Positions 50,846 to 59,242 of a stretch of 64,000 bases of DNA are shown piece after piece. This DNA comes from Pseudonocardia alaniniphila (lineage in GTDB: Bacteria > Actinomycetota > Actinomycetes > Mycobacteriales > Pseudonocardiaceae), in NCBI RefSeq assembly GCF_022524485.1, contig NZ_JAKXMK010000032.1, positions 1 through 64,000 on the forward strand. The letters are read 5' to 3'. The notes beneath the pieces are model-generated. The model did no database searches and was not told the origin of the DNA. It saw only the letters and a program-made list of their open reading frames with translations. A program made the position numbers and the translations under genes. Position 1 is the stretch's first letter. Each line of letters begins with the position of its first letter.

Positions 50846-51006
50846 CCGAACCCGCGCGACCGTCTGCCGAGCCGTCCGAAAAGGAGCGAATACGACTGCT
50901 TCGGCTGGATGCAGCATTGCTCCCGTAACGCTACGGTCATCCGCGTTTCGCAGTATTGCCTTCCGCCGGGGAGCCACCGGGCCGGTCGAGCGTCAGGAGC
51001 GTGCGG

Positions 51007-51876
51007 ATGGGAAGTCGGTCGCGCGCGGTTGCCACCACCGTCGCGGCGTTCGTCCTGCTCATCGCCGTGTGGGAGCTGGCGAAGCTCGTGCTGCCCGCCA
51101 CCGGTGTGACGATCGGCGACACCAGGGTGCTGCCCCGCACCGACGACTCGGCGATGCCCCACGTCTGGACGGTGCTCGGGCGGCTCACCGAACCTGAGGT
51201 CGCCGGAGCCGCCACCACGCGCAGCGTCGCCGCCGCGGTGGCCTCCGGTGCGCTGTTCACCCTCGGTCTCGCCCTCGGTGGGCTCCTGATCGGAGGCGTG
51301 TTCGGGGTGCTGCTGGCGGTGGCGATGCAACGGTTCGGGCTCCTGGAGCGGGCCGCGCTGCCCTACGTGGTGGCGTCGCAGACCGTGCCGCTGATCGCGA
51401 TCGCCCCGCTCGTGGCCGGATGGGGCGGCAACATCGCGATTCTCGGGTGGTCGTGGCAACCGTGGGCCAGCGTCATGGTCATCGCGGCGTACCTGGCGTT
51501 CTTCCCGATCGCCGTGGGGATGCTGCGGGGACTCACCTCGCCTGCCCGGGCCGACGTGGAGCTCTTGCGCACGCTGGCGGCCGGCTGGTGGACCACGTTG
51601 CTGCGCCTGCGGCTGCCCGCTTCGGTCCCGCACGTCGTGCCCGCGGTCCGGCTCGCCGCCGCGGCCGCCGTGGTGGGCGCGATCGTCGCGGAGATCTCCA
51701 CCGGCACGCGAGGAGGGATCGGCCGGTTGATCATCGAGTACGCGCAGTCCGCCACCGGCGACCCATCGCGCATGTACACGGCGATCCTCGGCGCCGCGGT
51801 GCTCGGGCTCGTCGCCGCGGGAGCAGTGGGGCTGCTGGACGCCGGCTTGCGCCGCTACCGCGGGAGCGTCCGATGA
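51007..51876 (+). CDS. ABC transporter permease (THI5/RibX-like system), first
   Basis: The 289-aa permease has about six helices and the binding-protein-dependent loop (EAA-like) around VELLRTLAAGWWTTLLRLRLPASVPHVVPA. It is related to SsuC/TauC-type permeases used for nitrate, sulfonate, riboflavin and pyrimidine precursors. ATG 51007 is chosen with AGGAG seven bases upstream; the frame to 50956 is unsupported. The four genes 51007-54659 overlap (ATGA, GTGA) or are 22 bp apart and form one importer. Confidence 0.9.
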   Translation: MGSRSRAVATTVAAFVLLIAVWELAKLVLPATGVTIGDTRVLPRTDDSAMPHVWTVLGRLTEPEVAGAATTRSVAAAVASGALFTLGLALGGLLIGGVFGVLLAVAMQRFGLLERAALPYVVASQTVPLIAIAPLVAGWGGNIAILGWSWQPWASVMVIAAYLAFFPIAVGMLRGLTSPARADVELLRTLAAGWWTTLLRLRLPASVPHVVPAVRLAAAAAVVGAIVAEISTGTRGGIGRLIIEYAQSATGDPSRMYTAILGAAVLGLVAAGAVGLLDAGLRRYRGSVR

Positions 51877-52658
51877 CCGCGGCCGTCTCGCTCGGCGGCG
51901 TCGGCAAGCGGTTCGGCGACGTCCACGCGCTCGACGGCATCGACCTCGACGTGGGGGCAGGCGAGTTCGTGTCGCTGATCGGGCCGTCGGGCTGCGGCAA
52001 GTCGACGCTGCTGCGGATCGTCGCCGATCTCGAACGGCCCACCGGCGGCGCCGTTCTCGTCGGGGGCAAGTCACCCCAGCAGGCCCGGCTCGACCAGGAC
52101 TACGGGATCGCCTTCCAGCAGGCCGGGCTCCTGGAGTGGCGCACGGTCGCCGAGAACGTCGAGCTGCCGCTGCACGTCCACCGCGTCGGCAAGGCGGAGC
52201 GCCGGGCGCGGGCGGCGGAGCTGCTGGCGCTCGTCGGGCTGGACGAGTTCGCCGGGGCCCGGCCGAGCGAGCTGTCCGGCGGGATGCAGCAGCGCGTCGC
52301 GATCGCCCGCGCGCTCGCCCCCAGCCCCCGGTTGCTGCTCATGGACGAGCCGTTCGGGGCGCTGGACGAGATGACCCGCGAACGGATGCAGGCCGAGCTG
52401 CTGCGGATCGTGGGAGAGACCGGCGCCGCCGTGCTGTTCGTGACCCACTCGATCCCCGAGGCCGTGGTGCTCTCGAACCGGGTCGTCGTCATGTCCCCGC
52501 GGCCGGGCCGGATCACCGAGATCGTCGACGGACGCAGGCCCGGCACCGCTGTGGTCAGCGATCTCGAGCCCGAGGACGTCGAGGACGTCCGCGAGTCCGG
52601 GTCGTTCTTCGCCGCGATCACCGCGGTGCGCGAGGCGCTGCGCAAGGGGCACGAGTGA
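51873..52658 (+). CDS. ABC transporter ATP-binding protein
   Basis: The 261-aa ATPase has Walker A GPSGCGKST (about 36-44), Q loop IAFQQAGLLEWRTV, signature LSGGMQQRVAIARAL and Walker B LLLMDEPFGALDEMTRE with the switch His in VTHSIPEA. It is of the nitrate/sulfonate/taurine subfamily and powers the two permeases beside it. ATG overlaps the preceding stop, and its own stop overlaps the next GTG. Confidence 0.95.
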   Translation: MTAAVSLGGVGKRFGDVHALDGIDLDVGAGEFVSLIGPSGCGKSTLLRIVADLERPTGGAVLVGGKSPQQARLDQDYGIAFQQAGLLEWRTVAENVELPLHVHRVGKAERRARAAELLALVGLDEFAGARPSELSGGMQQRVAIARALAPSPRLLLMDEPFGALDEMTRERMQAELLRIVGETGAAVLFVTHSIPEAVVLSNRVVVMSPRPGRITEIVDGRRPGTAVVSDLEPEDVEDVRESGSFFAAITAVREALRKGHE

Positions 52659-53473
52659 GCCGGGCAGGCGCGGTGCCCGGCGCGGCGGGCGTGGGTGCAG
52701 GTCCCGGGGAGCGGCGGGGCGGGCTGCACCTGGCCCGGGTGTGGCCCGCCGTCGCGTTCGGGATCGCGGGGCTCGTGCTCTGGGAGCTGGTGGTGGTGCT
52801 GGGCCGCGTGCCCGCGTTCCTGCTGCCCCCGCCGAGCGCGATCGGGGCGCAGATCGTCGCTCAGGCCCCGGTCATCGTCTCCACCGCCGCGGTCACCGGC
52901 GGCAACGCGGCGGTCGGTCTCGTGGCCGGGTTCGTGCTCGGCGTGGCGCTGGCGCTGCTCGCGGCGCGGTCCCGGCTGGTGCAGGAGCTCGCCACCCCGG
53001 TGGTGCTCGCCGCGAGCGCAGTGCCGATCGTGGCGCTCGCGCCCGTGTTCACCACGATGTTCGGCTCCACCACGGAGGTCGCGCGCCGGCTCGTCGTCAC
53101 GGTCGTGGTGATCGTGCCCGTGTTCGTCTCCACGATGCGCGGCCTGCGTCAGGTGCAGCCCGTGCACGCCGAGCTGATGACGGCGCTGGCCGCCACGCCG
53201 TGGCAGCACGCACGGTTCGTCCGCTTGCCCGGTGCTGTGCCCTACATCATGACGGGCCTGCGGCTGGCCGCACCCGCCGCGGTGATCGCGGCGATCGTCG
53301 CGGAGTACTTCGGCGGCCTGCAGAACGGCTTGGGCAGCCGGATCTCCGCCGCCGCCGCCAACACCGCCTACGCGCGAGCGTGGGCCTTCGTCGCCGCCGC
53401 CATCGCTGTGGGGCTGCTGTTCCATCTCGCCGGGCTGCTCGCCGAGCGCCTGGTGACCCGCGGTCGGTCGTGA
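52655..53473 (+). CDS. ABC transporter permease (THI5/RibX-like system), second
   Basis: The 272-aa permease starts at a GTG overlapping the ATPase stop. It has a 28-residue Gly/Ala-rich head, then six helices; the coupling loop is near ELMTALAATPWQHARFVRLPG. LPPPSAIGAQIV after the first helix is characteristic of the family. Two different permease genes in one operon make a heterodimeric channel, as in RibX-like importers that have two membrane subunits. Confidence 0.9.
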   Translation: MSRAGAVPGAAGVGAGPGERRGGLHLARVWPAVAFGIAGLVLWELVVVLGRVPAFLLPPPSAIGAQIVAQAPVIVSTAAVTGGNAAVGLVAGFVLGVALALLAARSRLVQELATPVVLAASAVPIVALAPVFTTMFGSTTEVARRLVVTVVVIVPVFVSTMRGLRQVQPVHAELMTALAATPWQHARFVRLPGAVPYIMTGLRLAAPAAVIAAIVAEYFGGLQNGLGSRISAAAANTAYARAWAFVAAAIAVGLLFHLAGLLAERLVTRGRS

Positions 53474-53495
53474 TCGACAACCCCCGGAGGTCCTC

Positions 53496-54659
53496 ATGAA
53501 CGGACGAGCAACGGTCGCACGGCCGCCGTCTCGACGACTGCTGCGATCGCTCGCCGTGGTGGCTGCGCTCGCGCTCTCCGTCGCCGCGTGCACGACGACG
53601 GGGCCCGGCACCTCGACCGGTGACGGCCCGCAGCGGGTGACGTTGCAGCTGCAGTGGTCCACGCAGGGGCAGTTCGCCGGCTACCTGGCCGCCGTCGACC
53701 AGGGCTTCTACGCGAAGCGCGGGCTCGACGTGCAGATCAAGGAGGGCGGTGTCGACATCGTCCCGCAGACGGTGCTGGCACAGGGCCAGGCCGACTACGC
53801 GATCGCCTGGGTGCCGAAGGCGCTCGCCTCGCGGGAGCAGGGTGCCGCGATCACCGATGTCGCCCAGATCTTCCAGCGCTCGGGCACCTACCAGGTGGCG
53901 TTCGCGGACAAGGGCATCACGTCCGCGGCCGATCTCCGCGGCAAGCGGGTGGGCAACTGGGGCTTCGGCAACGAGTTCGAGCTCTTCGCGGGCATGACCG
54001 CGGCCGGGCTCACCCCTGCCAGTGACGTCACGCTGGTGCAGCAGCAGTTCGACATGCAGGCGCTGCTGTCCGGCGAGATCGACGCCGCGCAGGCCATGTC
54101 CTACAACGAGTACGCGCAGGTGCTCGAGGCGCAGAACCCGGCGACCGGTCAGCTCTACACGCCGGCGGACTTCTCGGTGATCAACTGGAACGACACCGGC
54201 ACCGCGATGCTGCAGGACGCCATTTGGGCGAGCACGGAGCGGCTCTCCGACCCCGCCTACGAGGACACCACCACCCGTTTCATCGCCGGCTCGATCGAGG
54301 GCTGGGCGTACTGCCGGGAGAACGTCGAGTCGTGCCGCGACATCGTCGTCAAGGCGGGGTCGACGCTCGGTGCCAGCCATCAGCTGTGGCAGGTGAACGA
54401 GGTGAACAAGCTGATCTGGCCCTCGCCCGCCGCGGGCGCAGGCACGATCGACCCCGCGGCCTGGGAGCAGACGGTGCGGGTGGCGCGCACCGCCGTGAAC
54501 GCCGACGGGCAGACCGTGCTCACGCGCGACCCCGACCCGGAGGCCTACACCAACACCTACGTCGAGCGGGCGGTCGGGATGTTGACGTCGGAGGGCGTCG
54601 ACGTGGTGGGCGCCGGCTACACGCCCACCACGGTCACGCTCAACCCCGGGGGGTCGTGA
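53496..54659 (+). CDS. THI5/NMT1-like substrate-binding lipoprotein
   Basis: The 387-aa precursor has a lipoprotein signal (basic head, LAVVAALALSVAACTTT with the lipobox Cys at about 32). Its mature part resembles the NMT1/THI5 and RibY binding proteins: LQLQWSTQGQFAGYLAAVDQ, GFYAKRGLDVQIKEGG, then VPKALASREQG. The family binds riboflavin, the thiamine pyrimidine precursor or its breakdown products. I found no TPP or FMN riboswitch upstream. The adjacent ThDP-dependent E1 genes make a thiamine precursor attractive, but this is inference. The last 20 bases overlap the convergent acetyltransferase gene. Confidence 0.88.
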   Translation: MNGRATVARPPSRRLLRSLAVVAALALSVAACTTTGPGTSTGDGPQRVTLQLQWSTQGQFAGYLAAVDQGFYAKRGLDVQIKEGGVDIVPQTVLAQGQADYAIAWVPKALASREQGAAITDVAQIFQRSGTYQVAFADKGITSAADLRGKRVGNWGFGNEFELFAGMTAAGLTPASDVTLVQQQFDMQALLSGEIDAAQAMSYNEYAQVLEAQNPATGQLYTPADFSVINWNDTGTAMLQDAIWASTERLSDPAYEDTTTRFIAGSIEGWAYCRENVESCRDIVVKAGSTLGASHQLWQVNEVNKLIWPSPAAGAGTIDPAAWEQTVRVARTAVNADGQTVLTRDPDPEAYTNTYVERAVGMLTSEGVDVVGAGYTPTTVTLNPGGS

Positions 54660-55797
54660 GCGCGGGCGCCTCGGCGTCGGCGAGCCGCTCGTACCACGCG
54701 CCGTCGTCGACCGTCCGGTTCTCGCCGTAGCCGATCATGCCGTCCTGGTGGGCGCGGCCGACGAGGGTGAACCCGGCCCGCTCGGCGACGTGGCGGCTGG
54801 CCGTGTTCGACCACGCGGCGCCGATCTGCAACCGGTTCCGGCCGAGTCCACCGGCCGTCACGGGGGCGAACGCGTGGGCCACCACAAGGTCGACGGCCTC
54901 GCTGACGATCCCGCGGCCCCGCGCGTCCGGGTGCGCCCAGTAGCCGATCTCCCCGCCGGTGGGACTGAAGGGGTCGTCGAGCCCGAAGACGCCCACGTTG
55001 GCGAGCAGCCGGTCGTCGTCCCGGTCGGCCACCGCCCACGTCACCGTCTGTCCGAGCGACGCGCCGAGCTGCTTCCCGCGGACGAACTCCCGCGCCGCCT
55101 GCTCGGTGTACGGGTGAGGCAGCGCGGCCAGCCAGTAGCGCGACCGCTCGTCCGAGCAAGCCTCGACGATCCGCGGTACGTCGGCTTCGGTGAAGGCCCG
55201 CAACCGGACGCGCTCGCCGTCCAGCACGGGCACGGTCCACCAGGTCGTACGCGGTGACTGCGCATCGCCGGGGCGCAGCGAGGCGTACCAGCCGTCGTGC
55301 AGCAGCCCGCGCTGCGGCAGTGCCAGCGGCCGCTCGCCGTGGAAGGTGAAGCCACAGGCGTGGGCAACCCGCCAGGACGCGAGGTGCCCGGCGAAGGCCG
55401 ACCAGTGCACCACCGGCAGCTCGGCCGTGTCGAACGCCCAGCGGGTGGCCAGCCGCACAGCACGCGTCATCAGGCCGCGCCGCCTGGCCCACGGTGCCGC
55501 GGCGAATCCGATCTCCGCAGGCGGGCCGGTGCGGATGTCGACGTTGCCGGCGAAGCGCGGCGCTCCTGCGTCGTCGGCCGCCTCGATCGCCCAGCCGAAC
55601 GACGTGCCCTCGTGCCACCCGGCCGGCATCTTCTCGAGCACCCAGTCCTCGGCGTGGTGGTGCTCGTAGGGCGCCGGCACGGTCGTCCAGCGGACGGTCT
55701 CCGGGTCGGTCCCCATCGCGACCAGAGCCTGGATGTCGGCGGTGGTGTGGGGCCGCAGAGTGACGACGTCGTCGGTCAGGACCGGTGTGATGGGCAC
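54640..55797 (-). CDS. Tandem GNAT acetyltransferase
   Basis: The 385-aa product has two RimJ-type GNAT domains. The first (about 5-180) has TLRPHTTADIQALVAMG and the acetyl-CoA loop APWARRRGLMTRAV. The second (about 190-375) has VRLRAFTEADVPRIVEAC and the loop AHPDARGRGIVSEAVDLV, with NRLQIGAAWSNTASRHVAERAGF. The second domain's acetyl-CoA loop is better conserved. It may acetylate small molecules or protein N-termini; no specific substrate is known. GTG 55797 is used. Confidence 0.85.
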   Translation of the reverse strand: MPITPVLTDDVVTLRPHTTADIQALVAMGTDPETVRWTTVPAPYEHHHAEDWVLEKMPAGWHEGTSFGWAIEAADDAGAPRFAGNVDIRTGPPAEIGFAAAPWARRRGLMTRAVRLATRWAFDTAELPVVHWSAFAGHLASWRVAHACGFTFHGERPLALPQRGLLHDGWYASLRPGDAQSPRTTWWTVPVLDGERVRLRAFTEADVPRIVEACSDERSRYWLAALPHPYTEQAAREFVRGKQLGASLGQTVTWAVADRDDDRLLANVGVFGLDDPFSPTGGEIGYWAHPDARGRGIVSEAVDLVVAHAFAPVTAGGLGRNRLQIGAAWSNTASRHVAERAGFTLVGRAHQDGMIGYGENRTVDDGAWYERLADAEAPALTTPRG

Positions 55798-55837
55798 ACG
55801 GCATGATCGCCGGGCCGGGAGGGCGGCGGCGAGCGGA

Positions 55838-56332
55838 TTACACCGCACCTTCGCGCAGGTGCAGGCTCAGGTCGCGCTCGGTGATGCCTGCGAGGCCGTC
55901 GCGCTCGATCCGGCGGGCCAGCGCGTCTGCGTGGGCCAGCAGGCCGCGGACGTCCAGTCCGGCGGGCACCGGGCCCACCCAGCGGGCGAGGTTGCCCGCC
56001 CCGCGGTCGAGCAATGCGACCGCTCCGCGGGCGTTGCCGCGCTGGGCGTGGGTCAGACCGACGGCGAGCTGCGCGAGGGCGCGCCACAGCTCGCGGTCCG
56101 GCTCGTCGGCCGCCTTCCACGCACCTTCGAGCACCTCGTGCGCGGTGAACGGGCGGCCCGCGTCGAGGAGCTCCTGGGCCCGGGTCACAGCCTCGTCGGG
56201 CGTGAGGACCAGGTCGTCGGGCACCCGCTCGACACCCTCGGCGGCGCCGCGGGGGAGCGGGCGCCCGGACGCGTCACGGGGACGGGCGTTGCGGGCCCGT
56301 CCCGCGGCGTCACGGTCGCGCGGGGTGGTCAC
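55838..56332 (-). CDS. DUF309 family protein
   Basis: The 164-aa protein has a basic, Arg-rich N-terminal 35 residues, then the helical DUF309 domain with its hallmark FTAHEVLEGAWKAADEPDRE and LWRALAQLAVGLTHAQRGN. The His, Glu and later His form a conserved polar cluster that has been suggested to bind metal. Function is unknown. GTG 56332 is used; the gene is divergent from the dipeptidase, with 57 bp between starts. Confidence 0.85.
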   Translation of the reverse strand: MTTPRDRDAAGRARNARPRDASGRPLPRGAAEGVERVPDDLVLTPDEAVTRAQELLDAGRPFTAHEVLEGAWKAADEPDRELWRALAQLAVGLTHAQRGNARGAVALLDRGAGNLARWVGPVPAGLDVRGLLAHADALARRIERDGLAGITERDLSLHLREGAV

Positions 56333-56389
56333 GAGATGAACGGTGCCACGTCGGAGCACCGGCCGGGGCCCGGGGGTGATACTCGGGTA

Positions 56390-57520
56390 GTGGATCAGCG
56401 CGCGATCGACCTGCTCACACGTCACCCTCTCGTCGACGGCCACAACGACCTGCCGTGGGCGCTGCGGCGCCTCGCCGGGCCCGACCCCGCCGACGCCGTC
56501 GCGGGCACCGACCTCACCGCCGGGCTGCCCCAGCTGCAGACGGACCTGCCGCGGCTGCGTGCCGGCCGGGTGGGCGTCCAGTTCTGGTCGGTGTACGTGC
56601 CGTGCTCGTTCGAGGGGGCCGACGCCGTCACGGCGGTGCTGGAGCAGGTGGAGCTGGTGCACCGGCTCACCGAGCGGTACCCGTCGGACCTCGGGGCGGC
56701 CACCACCGCCGACGACGCGGAAGCGGCCTTCGCGGCGGGGCAGGTGGCTTCGTTGATGGGCGCCGAGGGCGGCCACTGCATCGGCGACTCGCTCGGCGTG
56801 CTGCGGAGCCTGCGGCGCCTGGGCGTCCGTTATCTGACGCTCACCCACAACCTGAACACCGCCTGGGCCGACTCGGCCACCGACGAGCCGGTGCACGGCG
56901 GGCTCACCGACTTCGGGCGCGCCGTGGTGCGGGAGATGAACCGGATCGGGATGGTCGTCGACCTCTCCCACGTGGCGGCCACGACGATGCGCGACGCGCT
57001 CGCCACCACCACCGCCCCGGTGCTGTTCACCCATTCGTCGTGCCGCGCGGTCACCGACCACCCCCGCAACGTGCCCGACGACGTACTGGGCGCGCTCGCG
57101 GCGAACGGCGGGGTCTGCATGGTCACGTTCGTCCCGCGGTTCGTCTCGGCCGCCGCCGTGGAGTGGGACGCGCAGCTCCAGGACGCCATGGCCGCCGCCG
57201 GGCTGGACCACCGTGACCTGCGGGCCCGCGACAGGTTCGCCGCCGACTGGGACGGGCCTGCGAGCCCCGTCGCCACGCTCGACGACGTCGTCGCGCACGT
57301 GGAGCATGCCCGCGAGGTGGCGGGCATCGACCACATCGGCATCGGCGGGGACTTCGACGGCACCCGGGAGCTGCCGGTCGGGTTGGAGGACGTCTCCCGC
57401 TACCCGGCGCTGTTCGCCGCGCTGCTGGAGCGCGGCTGGAGCGAGGACGACTGCGCGAAGCTCGCAGGCCGCAACGCCCTGCGCGTGCTGCGGGCGGTCG
57501 ACGACGTCTCGACGGCCTGA
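56390..57520 (+). CDS. Membrane dipeptidase family (renal dipeptidase-like) metallopeptidase
   Basis: The 376-aa TIM-barrel zinc enzyme hydrolyses dipeptides, including ones with a D-residue. Metal ligands and motifs: PLVDGHNDLPWAL (HxD), SLMGAEGGHCIGDSLG (bridging Glu), VDLSHVAATT and FTHSSCRAVTDHPRNVPDD (two His), and HIGIGGDFDGT. There is no signal peptide, so it is cytoplasmic despite the family name. GTG 56390 is preferred; an in-frame ATG at 56336 would add 18 residues and overlap the divergent promoter. Confidence 0.92.
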   Translation: MDQRAIDLLTRHPLVDGHNDLPWALRRLAGPDPADAVAGTDLTAGLPQLQTDLPRLRAGRVGVQFWSVYVPCSFEGADAVTAVLEQVELVHRLTERYPSDLGAATTADDAEAAFAAGQVASLMGAEGGHCIGDSLGVLRSLRRLGVRYLTLTHNLNTAWADSATDEPVHGGLTDFGRAVVREMNRIGMVVDLSHVAATTMRDALATTTAPVLFTHSSCRAVTDHPRNVPDDVLGALAANGGVCMVTFVPRFVSAAAVEWDAQLQDAMAAAGLDHRDLRARDRFAADWDGPASPVATLDDVVAHVEHAREVAGIDHIGIGGDFDGTRELPVGLEDVSRYPALFAALLERGWSEDDCAKLAGRNALRVLRAVDDVSTA

Positions 57521-57530
57521 CCCGGGCTTC

Positions 57531-57929
57531 TCAGCCGACCACCACGTCGATGTCCGGCGGCTCCGCCAGAGTCCGCGTGACGTAGCAGACGCGCTGGGCC
57601 GCCGCGATCACCGCGTCGAGTTCCGCACCGGGCGCGACGTCGGTGTGCACGACGATCCGGAACGCCGTGAATCGGGGGCCGTCGTAGGAGCCGGTCACCT
57701 CGACCCGCAGGTCGGTGACGGTGACCCCGCGCTTGGCCGCGCTGTGGGCAACCGCGAGGGTGAAGCAGGACGCGATCGAGGCGAGCAGCAGCTCGGTCGG
57801 CTGTGGGCCGCTCCCAGTACCGCCGAAGGTTTCCGGCTCGTCGGCGACCAGGGGAAAGCCGCCCGCGTCGACCTCCGCGCGCATGCCACCGGTCCACCGG
57901 GCGGTCACACTCCGCTGGACGGCTGTCAT
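57531..57929 (-). CDS. OsmC-family protein
   Basis: The 132-aa protein has the OsmC/Ohr fold with the first redox Cys in LLASIASCFTLAVAHSAAKRG and the second in AQRVCYVTRTL. These are the paired Cys that reduce organic hydroperoxides. The DUF-like short form suggests a general OsmC rather than Ohr. ATG 57929 with GAAGGG upstream is used; longer frames have no support. It converges with the dipeptidase gene, leaving 10 bp. Confidence 0.88.
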   Translation of the reverse strand: MTAVQRSVTARWTGGMRAEVDAGGFPLVADEPETFGGTGSGPQPTELLLASIASCFTLAVAHSAAKRGVTVTDLRVEVTGSYDGPRFTAFRIVVHTDVAPGAELDAVIAAAQRVCYVTRTLAEPPDIDVVVG

Positions 57930-58042
57930 CCCTTCAGTCCGTCTGCAACACCGGTGCAACCGGAAACGGGCAGAGTGCTCCATATCACAGCGCCGAAGCG
58001 CGCAGCTTCGGCGGCGATGTCCGAAAACGCCGGGAGCATCCG

Positions 58043-58390
58043 ATGACCGCTGTCGCTCACGCACCGCTCCGCTTGGTCACCTGCCGGCAGGGTTGCCCGG
58101 CCGATTCGCGCCGTGCGCATCACGACAGGTTGCTTCGCGTCGACAGAGATCCCGATGCGCTGCTGGAACTCGTCGAGCTCGCGGTGACATGGCACGAGCT
58201 CGACTACTCGCACGAGACGCTCGTGCCGCCGAGCGAGTGGTCCTGCTTCGTCGAGCGTCACGACTGGGAGCGCCCCGACCGGGCGGGGGCCGCCTTCATG
58301 CTCGCGCTGGACATCGTGCACCGGGGCGCGCGCCGCGCCCGGCCTGCACGTTCCGGCCCGGCAACGATGTTCGACGTGGTGCCGGGCTGA
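58043..58390 (+). CDS. Hypothetical protein, 115 aa
   Basis: I do not recognise this protein. It is soluble and begins MTAVAHAPLRLVTCRQG with two Cys in CRQGCPADSRR. A helical segment (RDPDALLELVELAVTWHELDYSHE) and WSCFVERHDWERPDRAGAAFML follow, with a short Arg-rich stretch before the end. GGGAGCATCCG precedes the ATG. It lies 66 bp upstream of the coenzyme-M-type operon in the same orientation. It could be its first gene or a separate unit; the AT-rich segment at 58411-58443 argues for a promoter in between. Confidence 0.6.
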   Translation: MTAVAHAPLRLVTCRQGCPADSRRAHHDRLLRVDRDPDALLELVELAVTWHELDYSHETLVPPSEWSCFVERHDWERPDRAGAAFMLALDIVHRGARRARPARSGPATMFDVVPG

Positions 58391-58410
58391 GCGACGGGGC
58401 CGGGTCACGT

Positions 58411-58443
58411 ATCGGATAGTAGAATTCCGTTGCCGATCAGATC
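58411..58443 (+). promoter_or_regulatory. AT-rich promoter/operator before the coenzyme-M-type operon
   Basis: In an otherwise GC-rich gap, 58411-58443 contains ATCGG (58411-58415) and its complement CCGAT (58433-58437) centred on GAATTC. It also holds the -10-like hexamer TAGAAT (58420-58425) and GATCAGATC (58435-58443). It lies 14-46 bases before the GTG of the phosphosulfolactate synthase gene. It is a likely regulated promoter, but no -35 box is clear. Confidence 0.4.
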
Positions 58444-58456
58444 TAGGGTGGGGATC

Positions 58457-59242
58457 GTGCCCGTCGCCGACTTCCTCGATCTCGCGGCCCGCCCCGCCCG
58501 GCCCCGCACCGCCGGGCTCACTCACGTGCTCGATCCCGGTATCGGTCCGGGCGCGCTGGCGGACGTTCTGGCCGGGGCAGGCCACCTGATCGACATCTGG
58601 AAGGTCGGGTGGGGCACCGCCTACGTCGATGCGACCCTCGATGCGAAGGTGGCGGGGCTGTCCGCTGCCGGCATCGACCTCTGCCTGGGCGGCACGCTGC
58701 TGGAGATCGCCTGGGCACAGGGCCACACCGAGAAGTGCCTCGCCTGGGCCAAGGACGCCGGGTTCACCCTCGTCGAGGTCTCACGCGGAACCGTGCCGAT
58801 GACCCTCGCCGAGAAGAGTGCCCTGATCGCCCGTGCCGCGCGCGACTTCGCCGTGCTCGCCGAGGTCGGGTCGAAAGCACCCGGTGAGATGCACCCGGCC
58901 CGCCACTGGCCCGCCGAGTGCTGTTCGGACCTGGACGCGGGCGCCTCGCTGGTGGTCACCGAGGGGCGCCAGAGCGGCACCGTCGGAACGTTCGACGAGC
59001 AGGGCCGGGTGCGGCCGGAGGTGGTGGAGTCCGTCGTCGCGGCCGTGGGCGTCGAGCGGGTGGTGTTCGAGGCGCCCCGGTCGACCCAGCAGGCCTGGTT
59101 CGTGCGCCGCTTCGGGCCGGAGGTCAACCTCGGGAACGTCGTTCCCGGCGACGTCCTGTCGGTCGAGACGCTGCGCCTCGGCCTGCGTTCGGACACGGCC
59201 GTGCTGGCGGTTCCTTCCCTGGCCGGTGCGGAGCCCGCGTGA
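58457..59242 (+). CDS. comA: Phosphosulfolactate synthase (ComA/XcbB-type)
   Basis: The 261-aa TIM-barrel enzyme adds sulfite to phosphoenolpyruvate to give phosphosulfolactate, the first step of PEP-dependent coenzyme M synthesis. Family hallmarks: VLDPGIGPGALADVLAGAG (24-42), DIWKVGWGTAYVD, LCLGGTLLEIAWAQG (75-89), VEVSRGTVPM, LAEVGSK, LVVTEGRQSGTVG (165-177), VVFEAPRSTQQAWF (202-215) and FGPEVNLGNVVPGDVL, then ETLRLGLRSDT. GTG 58457 has GGTGGGG upstream; GTG 58448 and TTG 58430 are alternatives. The stop overlaps the next GTG. Sporulation-type YitD homologues are related, so the operon context decides the call. Confidence 0.92.
   Translation: MPVADFLDLAARPARPRTAGLTHVLDPGIGPGALADVLAGAGHLIDIWKVGWGTAYVDATLDAKVAGLSAAGIDLCLGGTLLEIAWAQGHTEKCLAWAKDAGFTLVEVSRGTVPMTLAEKSALIARAARDFAVLAEVGSKAPGEMHPARHWPAECCSDLDAGASLVVTEGRQSGTVGTFDEQGRVRPEVVESVVAAVGVERVVFEAPRSTQQAWFVRRFGPEVNLGNVVPGDVLSVETLRLGLRSDTAVLAVPSLAGAEPA

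Noticed and set aside
50846..51006. Possible TPP or FMN riboswitch before the THI5-like importer
   Set aside because: Neither the TPP core (CUGAGA element) nor the FMN element start (AGGAUAUG with the downstream conserved stretch) can be found in this 161-bp gap.
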